Of a stretch of DNA of 64,000 nt, positions 29,326-37,794 are shown piece after piece. The stretch lies in contig CAXRDE010000009.1 of NCBI GenBank assembly GCA_964229355.1, positions 1 through 64,000 on the forward strand, in the 5' to 3' direction. The notes below the pieces were generated by a model that was not told where the DNA came from, searched no databases, and saw nothing but the letters and a program-made list of their open reading frames with translations. Position 1 is the first letter of the stretch, and each line of letters begins with the position of its first letter. A program made the translations under genes and the position numbers. This DNA is from CAXRDE01 sp964229355. GTDB lineage: Bacteria; Cyanobacteriota; Sericytochromatia; UBA7694.

Positions 29326-29901
29326 TTACGAAAATGAAGCCTCATACTCAGCTTTAGAAACAGAGCTATTCATAAACTCCGTGAAACTGTTGGCAAAAGC
29401 ATCAAACCCTACATATGCCAATTCTTCATCGACAGACGTACTTTCCGCACGCTCCTCATTATAGAACTGCTCTTCCCCTTCGTGGGGATGACCGCAGTAG
29501 ATTCTTCCATAGTGCTCAGGATCAAGTGACATAAGGACATAAGAAATCAAGCTTGAAGCAATTAGAATGATAGACTCTGGATGCTCATAGAGCAATTGTA
29601 ATGAATAATATTGATAGGTTAAATCAGAACTCTTATCTGTATCTTTGGCATAATTTTGTTTCAAATCACCGTAGTACAAACTGGTTACGTGAAGCCCAAA
29701 TAAAGAACTAACATTTTGTACCTCTTGTGCAAACATACTTTTTGGATAAAAGTTTTCAGCAATTCCACCGTTTTGTTTTAGCAAAAACGCTTTATAATCG
29801 TCAGGAAGGCTAATTTTTGCTTTTTGCTCAAAAAAAAGGATATCCTTTTGCTGCGGAAGGGAAAATCTGGCTCTAAATCTAATCATATTTGAATTATACA
29901 T
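29326..29901 (-). CDS. SUKH-family immunity protein (array member 4, type B)
   Basis: A 191-residue SMI1/KNR4 protein with YKAFLLKQNGGI, PEHYGRIYCGHPHEGEEQFYNEERAES and FANSFTEFMNSSVSKAEYEASFS. The in-frame ATG at 29886 aligns with the start of member 1 and may be the real start. Neither start has a good ribosome site. The upstream gap to member 3 repeats the gap between members 2 and 3. Confidence 0.88.
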   Translation of the reverse strand: MYNSNMIRFRARFSLPQQKDILFFEQKAKISLPDDYKAFLLKQNGGIAENFYPKSMFAQEVQNVSSLFGLHVTSLYYGDLKQNYAKDTDKSSDLTYQYYSLQLLYEHPESIILIASSLISYVLMSLDPEHYGRIYCGHPHEGEEQFYNEERAESTSVDEELAYVGFDAFANSFTEFMNSSVSKAEYEASFS

Positions 29902-29911
29902 AACATATAAT

Positions 29912-30490
29912 CTAGCTCTTCAAATAAGCCCGATACTCAGCTTTAGACACTGAGCTATTCAAAAATTCCGTGAAGTTATTGGCAAAGGGACGGAAGCCCA
30001 CATACGCCAATTCCTCATCAACAGACGTGCTTTCCGCACGCTCCTCGTCATAGAGTTGTTCTTCCCCTTCGTGAGGGTGACCGCAATAGATCCTTCCGTA
30101 GTGCTCAGGCTCAAGTGACATAAGGACATAAGAAATCAGGCTTGAAGCAATCAAAATAACTGACTCTGGATGGTCATAAATCAATTGTAATGAGTGGTAC
30201 TGATAGGCTAAATCAGAACTTTTATCTATGTCTTTGGCATAATTTTGCGTCGAGCCGCCCTGGTACAAGCTGGTCACATGAATCCCAAATAAAGGGCTAA
30301 TATCTTGTACCTCTTGTGTAAAAACGCTCTTCGGATAAAAGTTTTCAGCAATTCCACCGTTTTGCTCTAGCAAAAATAATTTGTAGTCTTCAGGAAGGCT
30401 AATTTTTGCTTTTTGCTCGAAAAAAAGAATGTCCTTTTGCTGTGGGAGGGAAAATATAGATCTAAATCTAATCATATTTGAATTATACAT
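29912..30490 (-). CDS. SUKH-family immunity protein (array member 3, type B)
   Basis: A 192-residue paralogue closest to member 4 in its N-terminal half (SLPQQKDILFFEQKAKISLPEDYK) but ending like member 2 (YLKS). PEHYGRIYCGHPHEGEEQLYDEERAES is intact. This mosaic pattern suggests recombination between neighbours. An alternative start lies at 30475. Confidence 0.88.
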   Translation of the reverse strand: MYNSNMIRFRSIFSLPQQKDILFFEQKAKISLPEDYKLFLLEQNGGIAENFYPKSVFTQEVQDISPLFGIHVTSLYQGGSTQNYAKDIDKSSDLAYQYHSLQLIYDHPESVILIASSLISYVLMSLEPEHYGRIYCGHPHEGEEQLYDEERAESTSVDEELAYVGFRPFANNFTEFLNSSVSKAEYRAYLKS

Positions 30491-30500
30491 AACATATAAT

Positions 30501-31061
30501 CTAGCTCTTCAAATATGCATCGTACTCAGCTTCAGACACTGCACTATTCAAAAATTCCGTGAAGCTATTAGCAAAGAGGCTAAAGCCCACATACGCCAAT
30601 TCTTCATCGATAGACGTGCTTTCCGCACGTTCCTCATCATAGATCTGCTCTTCTCCTTCATGGTAATGACCGCAATAGATTCTTCCGCAATGCTCAGGAG
30701 CAAGTGACATTAGGACATTAATAAGCGGACTTGAGCCAATACAAATCAAAAAGTCAGGGTGTTCATCAAGTATTTGCAGCACATTATAACCGTAAAGCAA
30801 ATCTGAAGTTTTACTTTGGCCTTTACCGTAAACAGTGGCGTTGACTCCCTGTTGTAAGCTCTGCTCATATAAACCAAATAACTTTGTTATCTGTCTTACT
30901 TCATCACTAAACTTACTTTTGGCATAAAAATCCGCAGAAAAAAAACCATTGGTTTCCAGAAGAAATTGTTTGTAGTCTTCGGGTAAAAGAAAACCTGATT
31001 CTCTTTCAAACGCCTTGATATGCTTCAGTTCTATTTTGGGGAAAATTGCTTCAAAAATCAT
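30501..31061 (-). CDS. SUKH-family immunity protein (array member 2, type B)
   Basis: A 186-residue protein from the ATG at 31061, which matches the start of member 1; an upstream ATG at 31100 would overlap member 1. The first 70 residues are nearly identical to member 1 (IELKHIKAFERESGFLLPEDYKQFLL). SUKH tail PEHCGRIYCGHYHEGEEQIYDEERAES has a Cys where others have Tyr. Confidence 0.87.
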   Translation of the reverse strand: MIFEAIFPKIELKHIKAFERESGFLLPEDYKQFLLETNGFFSADFYAKSKFSDEVRQITKLFGLYEQSLQQGVNATVYGKGQSKTSDLLYGYNVLQILDEHPDFLICIGSSPLINVLMSLAPEHCGRIYCGHYHEGEEQIYDEERAESTSIDEELAYVGFSLFANSFTEFLNSAVSEAEYDAYLKS

Positions 31062-31080
31062 TCGCTCAGCATGAATCTCC

Positions 31081-31638
31081 TTATAGCAAAGAAGCCTCAT
31101 ATTCAGCCTCAGATACTGAGCTGTTCAGAAACTCCGTAAAATTATTAGCAAAGGGACGAAAGCCCACATATATCAACTCTTTTTCGATGGAGGTGCTTTC
31201 CGCACGCTCCTCGTCATAGAGTTGTTCTTCGCCTTCCTGAGGGTGACCACAATAGATTCTTCCATAATGTTCACGGTCAAGTGACATAAGAACATCAATC
31301 ATCATACTTGACCCGATACAAATTATACATTCGGGATGTTCATTAACCAAATGTAGCGCGCTATAGTTATACAACAAATCTGAATGTTTACTTTGAACTT
31401 CACCGTAGACAGTGGCGTTGACTCCCTTTTGTAAGCTCTGCTCATATAAACCAAATAACTTTGTTACCTGTCTTATTTCATCACTAAACTTACTTTTGGC
31501 ATAAAAGTCCGTAGAAAAAAAACCATTGGTATCCAGAAGAAATTGTTTGTAGTCTTCGGGTAAAAGAAAACCTGATTCTCTTTCAAACGCCTTGATATGC
31601 TTCAGTTCTATTTTGGGGAAAATACTTCTAAACTTCAT
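31081..31638 (-). CDS. SUKH-family immunity protein directly behind the toxin (array member 1)
   Basis: A 185-residue SMI1/KNR4 protein whose ATG overlaps the toxin stop (ATGA); AAGGA inside the toxin codons may be its ribosome site, at unusually short spacing. Motifs YKQFLLDTNGFF and REHYGRIYCGHPQEGEEQLYDEERAES are clear. By position and coupling it is the best candidate for the cognate antidote of the adjacent toxin. SUKH proteins are known partners of HNH/EndoVII-type polymorphic toxins. Confidence 0.9.
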   Translation of the reverse strand: MKFRSIFPKIELKHIKAFERESGFLLPEDYKQFLLDTNGFFSTDFYAKSKFSDEIRQVTKLFGLYEQSLQKGVNATVYGEVQSKHSDLLYNYSALHLVNEHPECIICIGSSMMIDVLMSLDREHYGRIYCGHPQEGEEQLYDEERAESTSIEKELIYVGFRPFANNFTEFLNSSVSEAEYEASLL

Positions 31639-33011
31639 TCCTTATGTACAGTTCCTTTATGCTGAAATGGTCTATGAATATCTCTATGTACAAATTGAAA
31701 TTTTATCTTGGTTCGATCGGATGAGGTAAATGGGCCATGGTGCCCCACATAATTATCAAAAAACTCTGATATAGCCTCATCTGGCTCTAAATCAGGGAAC
31801 TTTCTTCTTAACTCTGCTACAAACTCCGGCTGATTAAGCAACGCATTACGAGCACTTTTCATATCCTCGTCCCTAGCTTTTTTTACAGGTGTCTCAGTAG
31901 ACAAAGTAATCTCCACCTCTTTTTTCATATAATGCTTCAAATCATCGCCGCTGAGTCGCACACGCTGTCCGTTCACTATCCTGTGCAATACAGAGAAGTC
32001 AGGCACGTTATCCTTTGAAAAATATACATCTAAATCTTTGAGATCAAAATAAGTCGTCAAAAATTTTCTGTGATCTTTCAACGGCTTATAAAGCAAATAG
32101 TCACCCAGGCTAATATACGAGTCTCTAAACAGCTCGTAATAAAACCGTACCGAGACATCACAGCCTGAGCCACAATTGTTATTGATATCGTCGATATGTT
32201 CGCGCAACTCGTCTGCGATCTGGTGCATAAGCTGAACCATTTTGTCGGCTTTTTCTTTTTCTAACTTTGTTGCTGCTTTGTAAGCATCGCTTTTTAGAAT
32301 ATCTGCTCCCGCTGTTTCAAAAAGATCAATGGTTCTCCGAAGCTTTGGAATAGCCTGTTTGGCTATTTTTGTAGATTTGCCCAAAGGAATAACATCAATC
32401 ACACTTTCCGGCAGAATAACATAGCTCAATTCTTGAATCGCTGACTTCAAACCATTTCTGGCGAATAAGGGCAAGGCAGCCCATTGCTGTTTATCATAAC
32501 GGGATAAACGTCTTGCAGACTCATCAAGTACTACATCATGGTATTTAAGAATTAGCGTCAGAGCTTCACTTTTGCCCACCATGTACTCATCTAAGCTCAC
32601 GGCGAGGCTTGGAGCGCTCAAGCCCGCTGTAGGAATAACCAGAGTATCTGAAGGTTGCGTTATCTTTCCAATACGTTCAAGGTTTTTGGCCCGTCGCTCT
32701 TTGTTGTACTCATCAAACTCATCCAGTTGATCAGCTGCAAAGTTAAAAATATTTGAGAAAAACTGGCTAATATCTTCACCTATGGACTGGGTTTTCAGCC
32801 CAGAAGTATCAAAAATCACCCTGGCTTGCATCAGTGTCTGAGGATCAGTCGTCTCTGGTGCACGATCATAAGGGTAATCAGCAAAAAAGGCTGGATCCAC
32901 CTCATAATCTCTCACCCGAATCAAATAGTTTGACTGAGATCCCAGGATCACTTCATAACCGCCTTCTTTAACCGTCAGGTCTTCACCAAAGTCTGGTTGC
33001 AGTTGTCGCAT
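31635..33011 (-). CDS. Polymorphic toxin C-terminal portion with HNH/EndoVII-like tip
   Basis: These 458 residues have no signal peptide or known delivery domain. The last 40 residues carry a GHHGP motif followed by a central KFQFVHRDIHRPFQHKG, matching the LHH/WHH branch of HNH/EndoVII nuclease toxins ([LW]HH, then VPRDxHxxxxHxGG). The preceding 400 residues are a helical pre-toxin region. A SUKH immunity gene follows with ATGA overlap. The coding pattern seems to continue upstream of this ATG but in a broken frame (33012-33130), so the gene is probably 5'-truncated or frame-shifted. Confidence 0.72.
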   Translation of the reverse strand: MRQLQPDFGEDLTVKEGGYEVILGSQSNYLIRVRDYEVDPAFFADYPYDRAPETTDPQTLMQARVIFDTSGLKTQSIGEDISQFFSNIFNFAADQLDEFDEYNKERRAKNLERIGKITQPSDTLVIPTAGLSAPSLAVSLDEYMVGKSEALTLILKYHDVVLDESARRLSRYDKQQWAALPLFARNGLKSAIQELSYVILPESVIDVIPLGKSTKIAKQAIPKLRRTIDLFETAGADILKSDAYKAATKLEKEKADKMVQLMHQIADELREHIDDINNNCGSGCDVSVRFYYELFRDSYISLGDYLLYKPLKDHRKFLTTYFDLKDLDVYFSKDNVPDFSVLHRIVNGQRVRLSGDDLKHYMKKEVEITLSTETPVKKARDEDMKSARNALLNQPEFVAELRRKFPDLEPDEAISEFFDNYVGHHGPFTSSDRTKIKFQFVHRDIHRPFQHKGTVHKE

Positions 33012-33130
33012 TTGCTCTGCACTTAAACCGGCTGCTTCACCGTAAATAAAGATGTCGCCGTCTCTTAGCTCGACATGACATGTATGTTGGCCAGGAAGAC
33101 TGCATCTATGTCACAGATACCGTCAATCAT
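33012..33130 (-). pseudogene. Frame-broken 5' extension of the toxin gene
   Basis: From ATG at 33130 the frame reads MIDGICDIDAVFLANIHV and then soon meets TAA. From 33085 downwards the toxin frame itself is open (HVELRDGDIFIYGEAAGLSAEQ) and leads into the ATG at 33011. The frames meet at a tandem 5-bp repeat, GACATGACAT on the plus strand (33072-33081). Removing one unit joins them into one continuous reading frame of about 497 residues. Confidence 0.55.
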
Positions 33131-33231
33131 AAAATCTTGCGTCTAAATTGAGACCACAAAAGCATTGAACTGAAATTTTAGTTTTTTGGCATTTCCGCAT
33201 CAATTCACGTCAGCTTTACGTTTTTTGCACA

Positions 33232-33237
33232 TATAAT
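33232..33237 (+). promoter_or_regulatory. Predicted -10 element of the coiled-coil gene
   Basis: A perfect TATAAT lies 34 nt before the ATG at 33272. No convincing -35 is found at 16-18 nt, so an activator may be needed. Confidence 0.45.
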
Positions 33238-33271
33238 GCATATTATTGCTTAATTCACAGGAAATATCACT

Positions 33272-35272
33272 ATGCCTAACCTTCGCAAAGTTGGAACCCA
33301 CGACACAGGATTTTGGGATCGCGAGAACCAAATCAGCGCCGACCCCAAAGCCAAAGCCGAAAACCTCAATGTTCAAGAAGCCCTCAAACAAGCCAAGAGT
33401 CAGCCCGGTGCTGAGCTGGTGGTTATTCAAGAAGACGGCACCGCCAATGTTCACGCCCTCCAGGGTGAAGACGGCTTTGCCAGCGAAAACAAAAAGATTC
33501 TGATCAGCGAACTGGATCGCGACCCCCGCAGCAAACAAGATCTGGGCAAAACCCCACTGGCCATTGATGACAAAGTCGCCCAGGCCTTTGGCGGCAAAGG
33601 GGCTTTTTTAGTGGACGAAAAAAGCCAGTCCACCTATCTGGGTGAAGATGTAGATATTGCCACCCCGCAGAGCAAATTGCAAGAAGCTGAGCAATTTTTA
33701 ACAGCCCCCACCCAGGAAAAGGTCAACGCCGCCTACGCCATTGCCGAAGACGCGGGTAAACCCGCGCACATTGACAGCGCCCTGGGCAAACAGGTCCTCA
33801 ACGATCTCAGCCAAAATTACCGCCAAAACGACAAAGCGGCGCAGGATATTTCTCACCTGCGGGCCGGTGAAACCCGCGACAAGGTGACCGCATTGACCGT
33901 GGATTTGGGCCGCATTGCCGGTCAGGAGTCCCAGCGTACCGGTGAACTCAACAAACAGCTCAGCGATCGCACCCAGACCTGGCAAAAAGACAGTCAGGTG
34001 GCCGGTTCCGACAGAGACAAGGCCTTAAGCAACTGGAACCAGGCCAGCCGCAGCGAGCAGCAAAAAGTGGACCAGACCGCCCGCAACCTGAGAGAAGCCC
34101 GCATGCCCGGTGTTCACACCACCGAAGCCAAACTCGATGAAGCCAAAACCCAGCGTCAGGATGCCCGCAACCGTTATGAAAGTGCCCAGAGCACCCGCCA
34201 ACGGGCCCAGAGCAATGTGGACACCTTAGAGCGTCTGCCCGCCTCTGCCGAAAATCACGTGCGGGAAGCCCGTCGCCTTGAAGACGACAACCGCAACCTG
34301 CATTTTCAGGCCCGCACCTACACCACCATGACCCTGTCCAGAGTCAGAGACGATTTACGCCGCGTGGAGCGGGATTATGACCGTACCTCTTACGAGTTAC
34401 AGAGCGAACGCAGCAAACCCCCACGCCCCACCCCCCAAAACAGCGGGGGCAGCAGCGATCCCTTTGGCAAAGATCCCTTTAGCGGCGGCGGCAATAGCGT
34501 CGGCAGCAACGACCCCTACGGCAAGGATCCCTTTGGCGGGGGCGGGGGCAGCCAGGGCAATGACCCTTACGGCAAAGATCCCTTTAACGGCAACGGCGGC
34601 GGCCAATACCGCGATGAAGGCCGTATCCGCTCCCTGGAAAGTCAACTGGGTCGCCTGCGCACCGAGCGTCGCGATTTAGAAGCCCGTGAAAACGGCTTAG
34701 ATCGCGTCAATACGCAATTGGCCTTTAACCAGGACATCGATAAAATCAGCCTGATTTTCCTGGATCTGAACTTTCAAGACCGTACGGCCCTCAGTCGCTT
34801 TAGCGATCAAAAGCGCCGCAACGATACGGACATTCGCAAACACGAGCAAACCGCCCGTCAAGAAAATGACCGCTATCGCCGTGAAATCAACGGTGCCCGT
34901 CAGGATCTCAGCCAGGCCACCACACAGGAAACCGCAGCCCGTTCGCGCTTTACCGAAGCCGAAGGACAGGTGGCCCGCGTGGAAACCCAGCTGGCAGACA
35001 TTAAGAACAATCCACGGCCTGACACCGACCCTGCGGTTAAACCCGCTGCCAGTGCCCACAGCGCCGCTCTGAAACACCAGAATGACACCGTGGGCCCCAA
35101 CGCCCCCTTGACCCAGAAGCGGGATCAAACCCAGCAAAAGCTAGACAGCGTCAACGGCGATTACCAGCGAGACAAACAGGATCTTGAGTCACAGCTGCGC
35201 AACGTCAAACGCACCTTAGAAACCGAAGCCCAACAGGCCATCACCCAGACCCGGCAGGCCTTAAAGCTCTAG
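33272..35272 (+). CDS. Large coiled-coil protein with NDPYGKDPF linker repeats
   Basis: A 666-residue, very hydrophilic cytosolic-looking protein of unknown family. Residues 1-130 look globular (ELVVIQEDGTANVHALQGEDGF). About 190-390 and 445-660 are long Arg/Gln/Glu-rich helices with heptad character. Between them (about 394-445) lies a Gly-rich linker with three DP[FY]GKDPF units. Ribosome site AGGAAATATCACT. It precedes the NfeD-flotillin pair by 53 nt on the same strand. A structural or membrane-domain scaffold role is only a guess. Confidence 0.8.
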   Translation: MPNLRKVGTHDTGFWDRENQISADPKAKAENLNVQEALKQAKSQPGAELVVIQEDGTANVHALQGEDGFASENKKILISELDRDPRSKQDLGKTPLAIDDKVAQAFGGKGAFLVDEKSQSTYLGEDVDIATPQSKLQEAEQFLTAPTQEKVNAAYAIAEDAGKPAHIDSALGKQVLNDLSQNYRQNDKAAQDISHLRAGETRDKVTALTVDLGRIAGQESQRTGELNKQLSDRTQTWQKDSQVAGSDRDKALSNWNQASRSEQQKVDQTARNLREARMPGVHTTEAKLDEAKTQRQDARNRYESAQSTRQRAQSNVDTLERLPASAENHVREARRLEDDNRNLHFQARTYTTMTLSRVRDDLRRVERDYDRTSYELQSERSKPPRPTPQNSGGSSDPFGKDPFSGGGNSVGSNDPYGKDPFGGGGGSQGNDPYGKDPFNGNGGGQYRDEGRIRSLESQLGRLRTERRDLEARENGLDRVNTQLAFNQDIDKISLIFLDLNFQDRTALSRFSDQKRRNDTDIRKHEQTARQENDRYRREINGARQDLSQATTQETAARSRFTEAEGQVARVETQLADIKNNPRPDTDPAVKPAASAHSAALKHQNDTVGPNAPLTQKRDQTQQKLDSVNGDYQRDKQDLESQLRNVKRTLETEAQQAITQTRQALKL

Positions 35273-35325
35273 CCCCCTCTTGGTATTTGATTTAAAGAAC
35301 GGTATGCTAGTACCCGGAGAAGTTT

Positions 35326-36054
35326 ATGTTCATCGGCTACAACACACCGTTCTTTATTTTTATTGCCACCGCCTTTGTTTTTTTGGGGCTGCAGTTTATC
35401 GGGGGCGACCACGATGTGGACGGCGATTTTGACCTGGACGGCGATCTCGACGCCCCCGGCGGCCTGGGAGACATTTTAGGCTTTATCAATATCGGGCGGG
35501 TGCCCCTCTCGTTGGTGCTCATGCTTTTTAGCTTTTGCTGGGGGGCCCTGGGCTTGCTTTACAACAGCTTTTGGCTGGCTTTTTGGTCTTCTTATTCGAC
35601 CCTGGCTTTTGCCCTGTGCTTTAGTGCCAGTGGCCTGAGCGCCGTGTTGTGCACCCGCCTGGGCTCTCAGCTCTTGGCAAACGTGTTTCAAGACACCAGT
35701 GCAGCCTCACGCCCCGAGGACTTTATTGGCTGTGTGGGCACCGTGATTTCGGGCCGTGTGCCCGGCTTCACCGAAAAAGGCATGGGGCGAGCCAGAGTAT
35801 ATAACGAGCACGGTGTGCTCTTGCAGATCGCTTGTGTCGCCCATGAAGATGCAGTACCTCCGCAAAAACACCAGCGGATTTTTGTTACCGATTACGACCC
35901 CGAACGCCGTGTGTATCATGTGATGCATTACGAAAGCCCCGAGTTTTACGATTATACCAGCGGTCATCTCGAAGCCATGAAGCGCTTTGATCGCCGCTTA
36001 CAACAGAGCTTAAAACACCAACAAAATGCAGAACCCTTAAAGGAGAATGAATAA
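35326..36054 (+). CDS. NfeD-like membrane protein (flotillin partner)
   Basis: The 242 residues include three or four hydrophobic segments in the first 125 residues, an acidic loop (GGDHDVDGDFDLDGDLDAPGG) between the first two, and a C-terminal OB-fold-like domain (about 130-220; GCVGTVISGRVPGFTEKGMGRARVYNEHG). This matches YqiJ/YuaF-type NfeD proteins, whose genes neighbour flotillins. Flotillin follows after 5 nt. RBS CGGAGAAG. Together they should organise membrane microdomains. Confidence 0.85.
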   Translation: MFIGYNTPFFIFIATAFVFLGLQFIGGDHDVDGDFDLDGDLDAPGGLGDILGFINIGRVPLSLVLMLFSFCWGALGLLYNSFWLAFWSSYSTLAFALCFSASGLSAVLCTRLGSQLLANVFQDTSAASRPEDFIGCVGTVISGRVPGFTEKGMGRARVYNEHGVLLQIACVAHEDAVPPQKHQRIFVTDYDPERRVYHVMHYESPEFYDYTSGHLEAMKRFDRRLQQSLKHQQNAEPLKENE

Positions 36055-36059
36055 CCCCT

Positions 36060-37769
36060 ATGGAACAAATCATGAGTGTCTCAGCAGGCCTGTTTGGCCT
36101 GGCTGTCGCCCTGGTTATTGGACTCACGATCGCCGCCGCCAAACTGTACATTAAAACCCCCAGCAGCCGTGCCTTTGTGCGCACCGGTAGCGGAAAAGCC
36201 AAAGTGGTCCTGGACGGAGGCGCCTGGGTCATTCCTCTGTTGCACGAACTGCGCTGGGTATCTCTGGAGACCATGCGCATTGAAGTCAGCCGCAACGGCG
36301 AAGCCGCCCTTATTACCGGCGACAAACTGCGGGCCGATGTCTCTGCGGAGTTTTATATTCGCGTCGAACCCACCGAGCAACAAATTTTAGCCGCCTCTCG
36401 TTCACTGGGCAACCGCTCCATGGCCGAAGAAGAGGTGGATAGCCTGATTGCTCCCAAGCTGATTTCGGCCCTGCGTTCTGTGGCCGCCCAAAAGACCCTG
36501 ATGGAACTACACGAAAAGCGCGATGACTTCGCCGACGCCGTGCAAGAAATCGTCAAAAACGAACTGGATGAAAACGGTCTGCTGTTAGAAACCGTCACCA
36601 TTTCAAATTTAGATGCCTCGACCTTTCGCAGCGACGACAATTACTTCGACGCCCAGGGGGTTAGCCACATTACCGAAACCATTCAAAAGGCAGCCCGCCG
36701 CAAGAATGAAATCGAGCAAAACACCAAAGAAGAAATTGCCCGCAAAAACGTGGAAACCCGCAAGCAAATCTTACTTTTAGAGCAAGAAGAGCGCGAAGCC
36801 GAACTCGAAAACGAACTCGAAATCAACCGCATGCGCATTGAGCAACAGCGTAAAATCGAGTCTGAAACCGCCGAGAAACAAGCCTCGCAAGAACGGGTCA
36901 AGCTGGAGCAACAGCAGTCCGTGGAGTCCACCAAAATCCAACAGGACCTGACCGTTAAAAGTGCCCGCATTAACTCTGAAATTGATCTGATTGAGCGCGA
37001 CAAACAAAAAGACACCGCTGCGGCCCTGGCCAAAGTGTCCGTCGAAAAAGCCCGCTTAAAAGCCGAAATTGAAATTGTTGAACAAAACAAAGACAAAGAC
37101 ATTGTGGCAGCCCAGGCCCAGTCTGAGGTCATTAACAAAGAAAGAGAACGGCTCAAAGCCGAGGCCGAACGCGAAAAGGCCCGTCAAGAAGTCGTCACCG
37201 TTGAAGAGGTGGAACGCGCCAGACGTCAGGCCGCCATTGAGATCATTGAAGCCGAAACCCAGGCCAAACAAGAACAAATTGCCCGTCAGACGGAAATCGA
37301 AGTGGATGCCCAGCGCATTCAACGGGAAGCCCAGGCCAAATTTGAAGCCTCTGACTTAGAAGCCAAGGCCATGGAGCGTCTGGCCGAAGCAGAGCTGGCC
37401 AAGGCCAAAGCTGCCGCTGAAGGTGAGCGCCTGCTCTTAGAAGCCCGCAATCAAATGGGCAATAATCTGCTCTTGCAAGAACTCATTCAAACCCTGCCCG
37501 ATCTCATGAAAGAAATGGCTGCCCCCATTGGCAAGATCAACGACATCAAATTGATTCATATGGGTGGCATGGGCAATGGCAAAGGCGGTGCCGAAGTGGG
37601 TGGACTGGGAGAAACCCTCATGAAGTCCACCATGCTGTATCCTATTCTTAAGGAGTTTTTAGATACGCAGGGCCTCGACCTGAACCAGTTGCTTAAAGAT
37701 CTGGTGCAGCGTCCCGGCACCGATGTGGCCGTCAAGGCCGAACCGGTAAACCCTAAAAACACCGTCTAA
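36060..37769 (+). CDS. Flotillin family protein
   Basis: A 569-residue SPFH protein. One N-terminal membrane segment (about 8-30) is followed by the SPFH/band 7 domain (about 35-220). A long Glu/Lys/Ala-rich flotillin coiled coil with AE repeats (EAELENELEINRMRIEQQRK, KAMERLAEAELAKAKAAAEGE) follows, then a C-terminal oligomerisation tail. FloT/YqiK-like proteins form ring or cage scaffolds with NfeD partners and affect membrane fluidity and protein complexes. RBS AAGGAGAA lies inside the NfeD gene end. Confidence 0.95.
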   Translation: MEQIMSVSAGLFGLAVALVIGLTIAAAKLYIKTPSSRAFVRTGSGKAKVVLDGGAWVIPLLHELRWVSLETMRIEVSRNGEAALITGDKLRADVSAEFYIRVEPTEQQILAASRSLGNRSMAEEEVDSLIAPKLISALRSVAAQKTLMELHEKRDDFADAVQEIVKNELDENGLLLETVTISNLDASTFRSDDNYFDAQGVSHITETIQKAARRKNEIEQNTKEEIARKNVETRKQILLLEQEEREAELENELEINRMRIEQQRKIESETAEKQASQERVKLEQQQSVESTKIQQDLTVKSARINSEIDLIERDKQKDTAAALAKVSVEKARLKAEIEIVEQNKDKDIVAAQAQSEVINKERERLKAEAEREKARQEVVTVEEVERARRQAAIEIIEAETQAKQEQIARQTEIEVDAQRIQREAQAKFEASDLEAKAMERLAEAELAKAKAAAEGERLLLEARNQMGNNLLLQELIQTLPDLMKEMAAPIGKINDIKLIHMGGMGNGKGGAEVGGLGETLMKSTMLYPILKEFLDTQGLDLNQLLKDLVQRPGTDVAVKAEPVNPKNTV

Positions 37770-37794
37770 GCCTATTTACATCGCAAAGGAAATC

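Noticed and set aside
33131..33205. Short frame starting ATG at about 33205 (minus strand), MRKCQKTK and on to RFYD stop
   Set aside because: Only about 25 codons, no ribosome site and no similarity; it is in the toxin frame but ends in a stop, so it may be only leader sequence.
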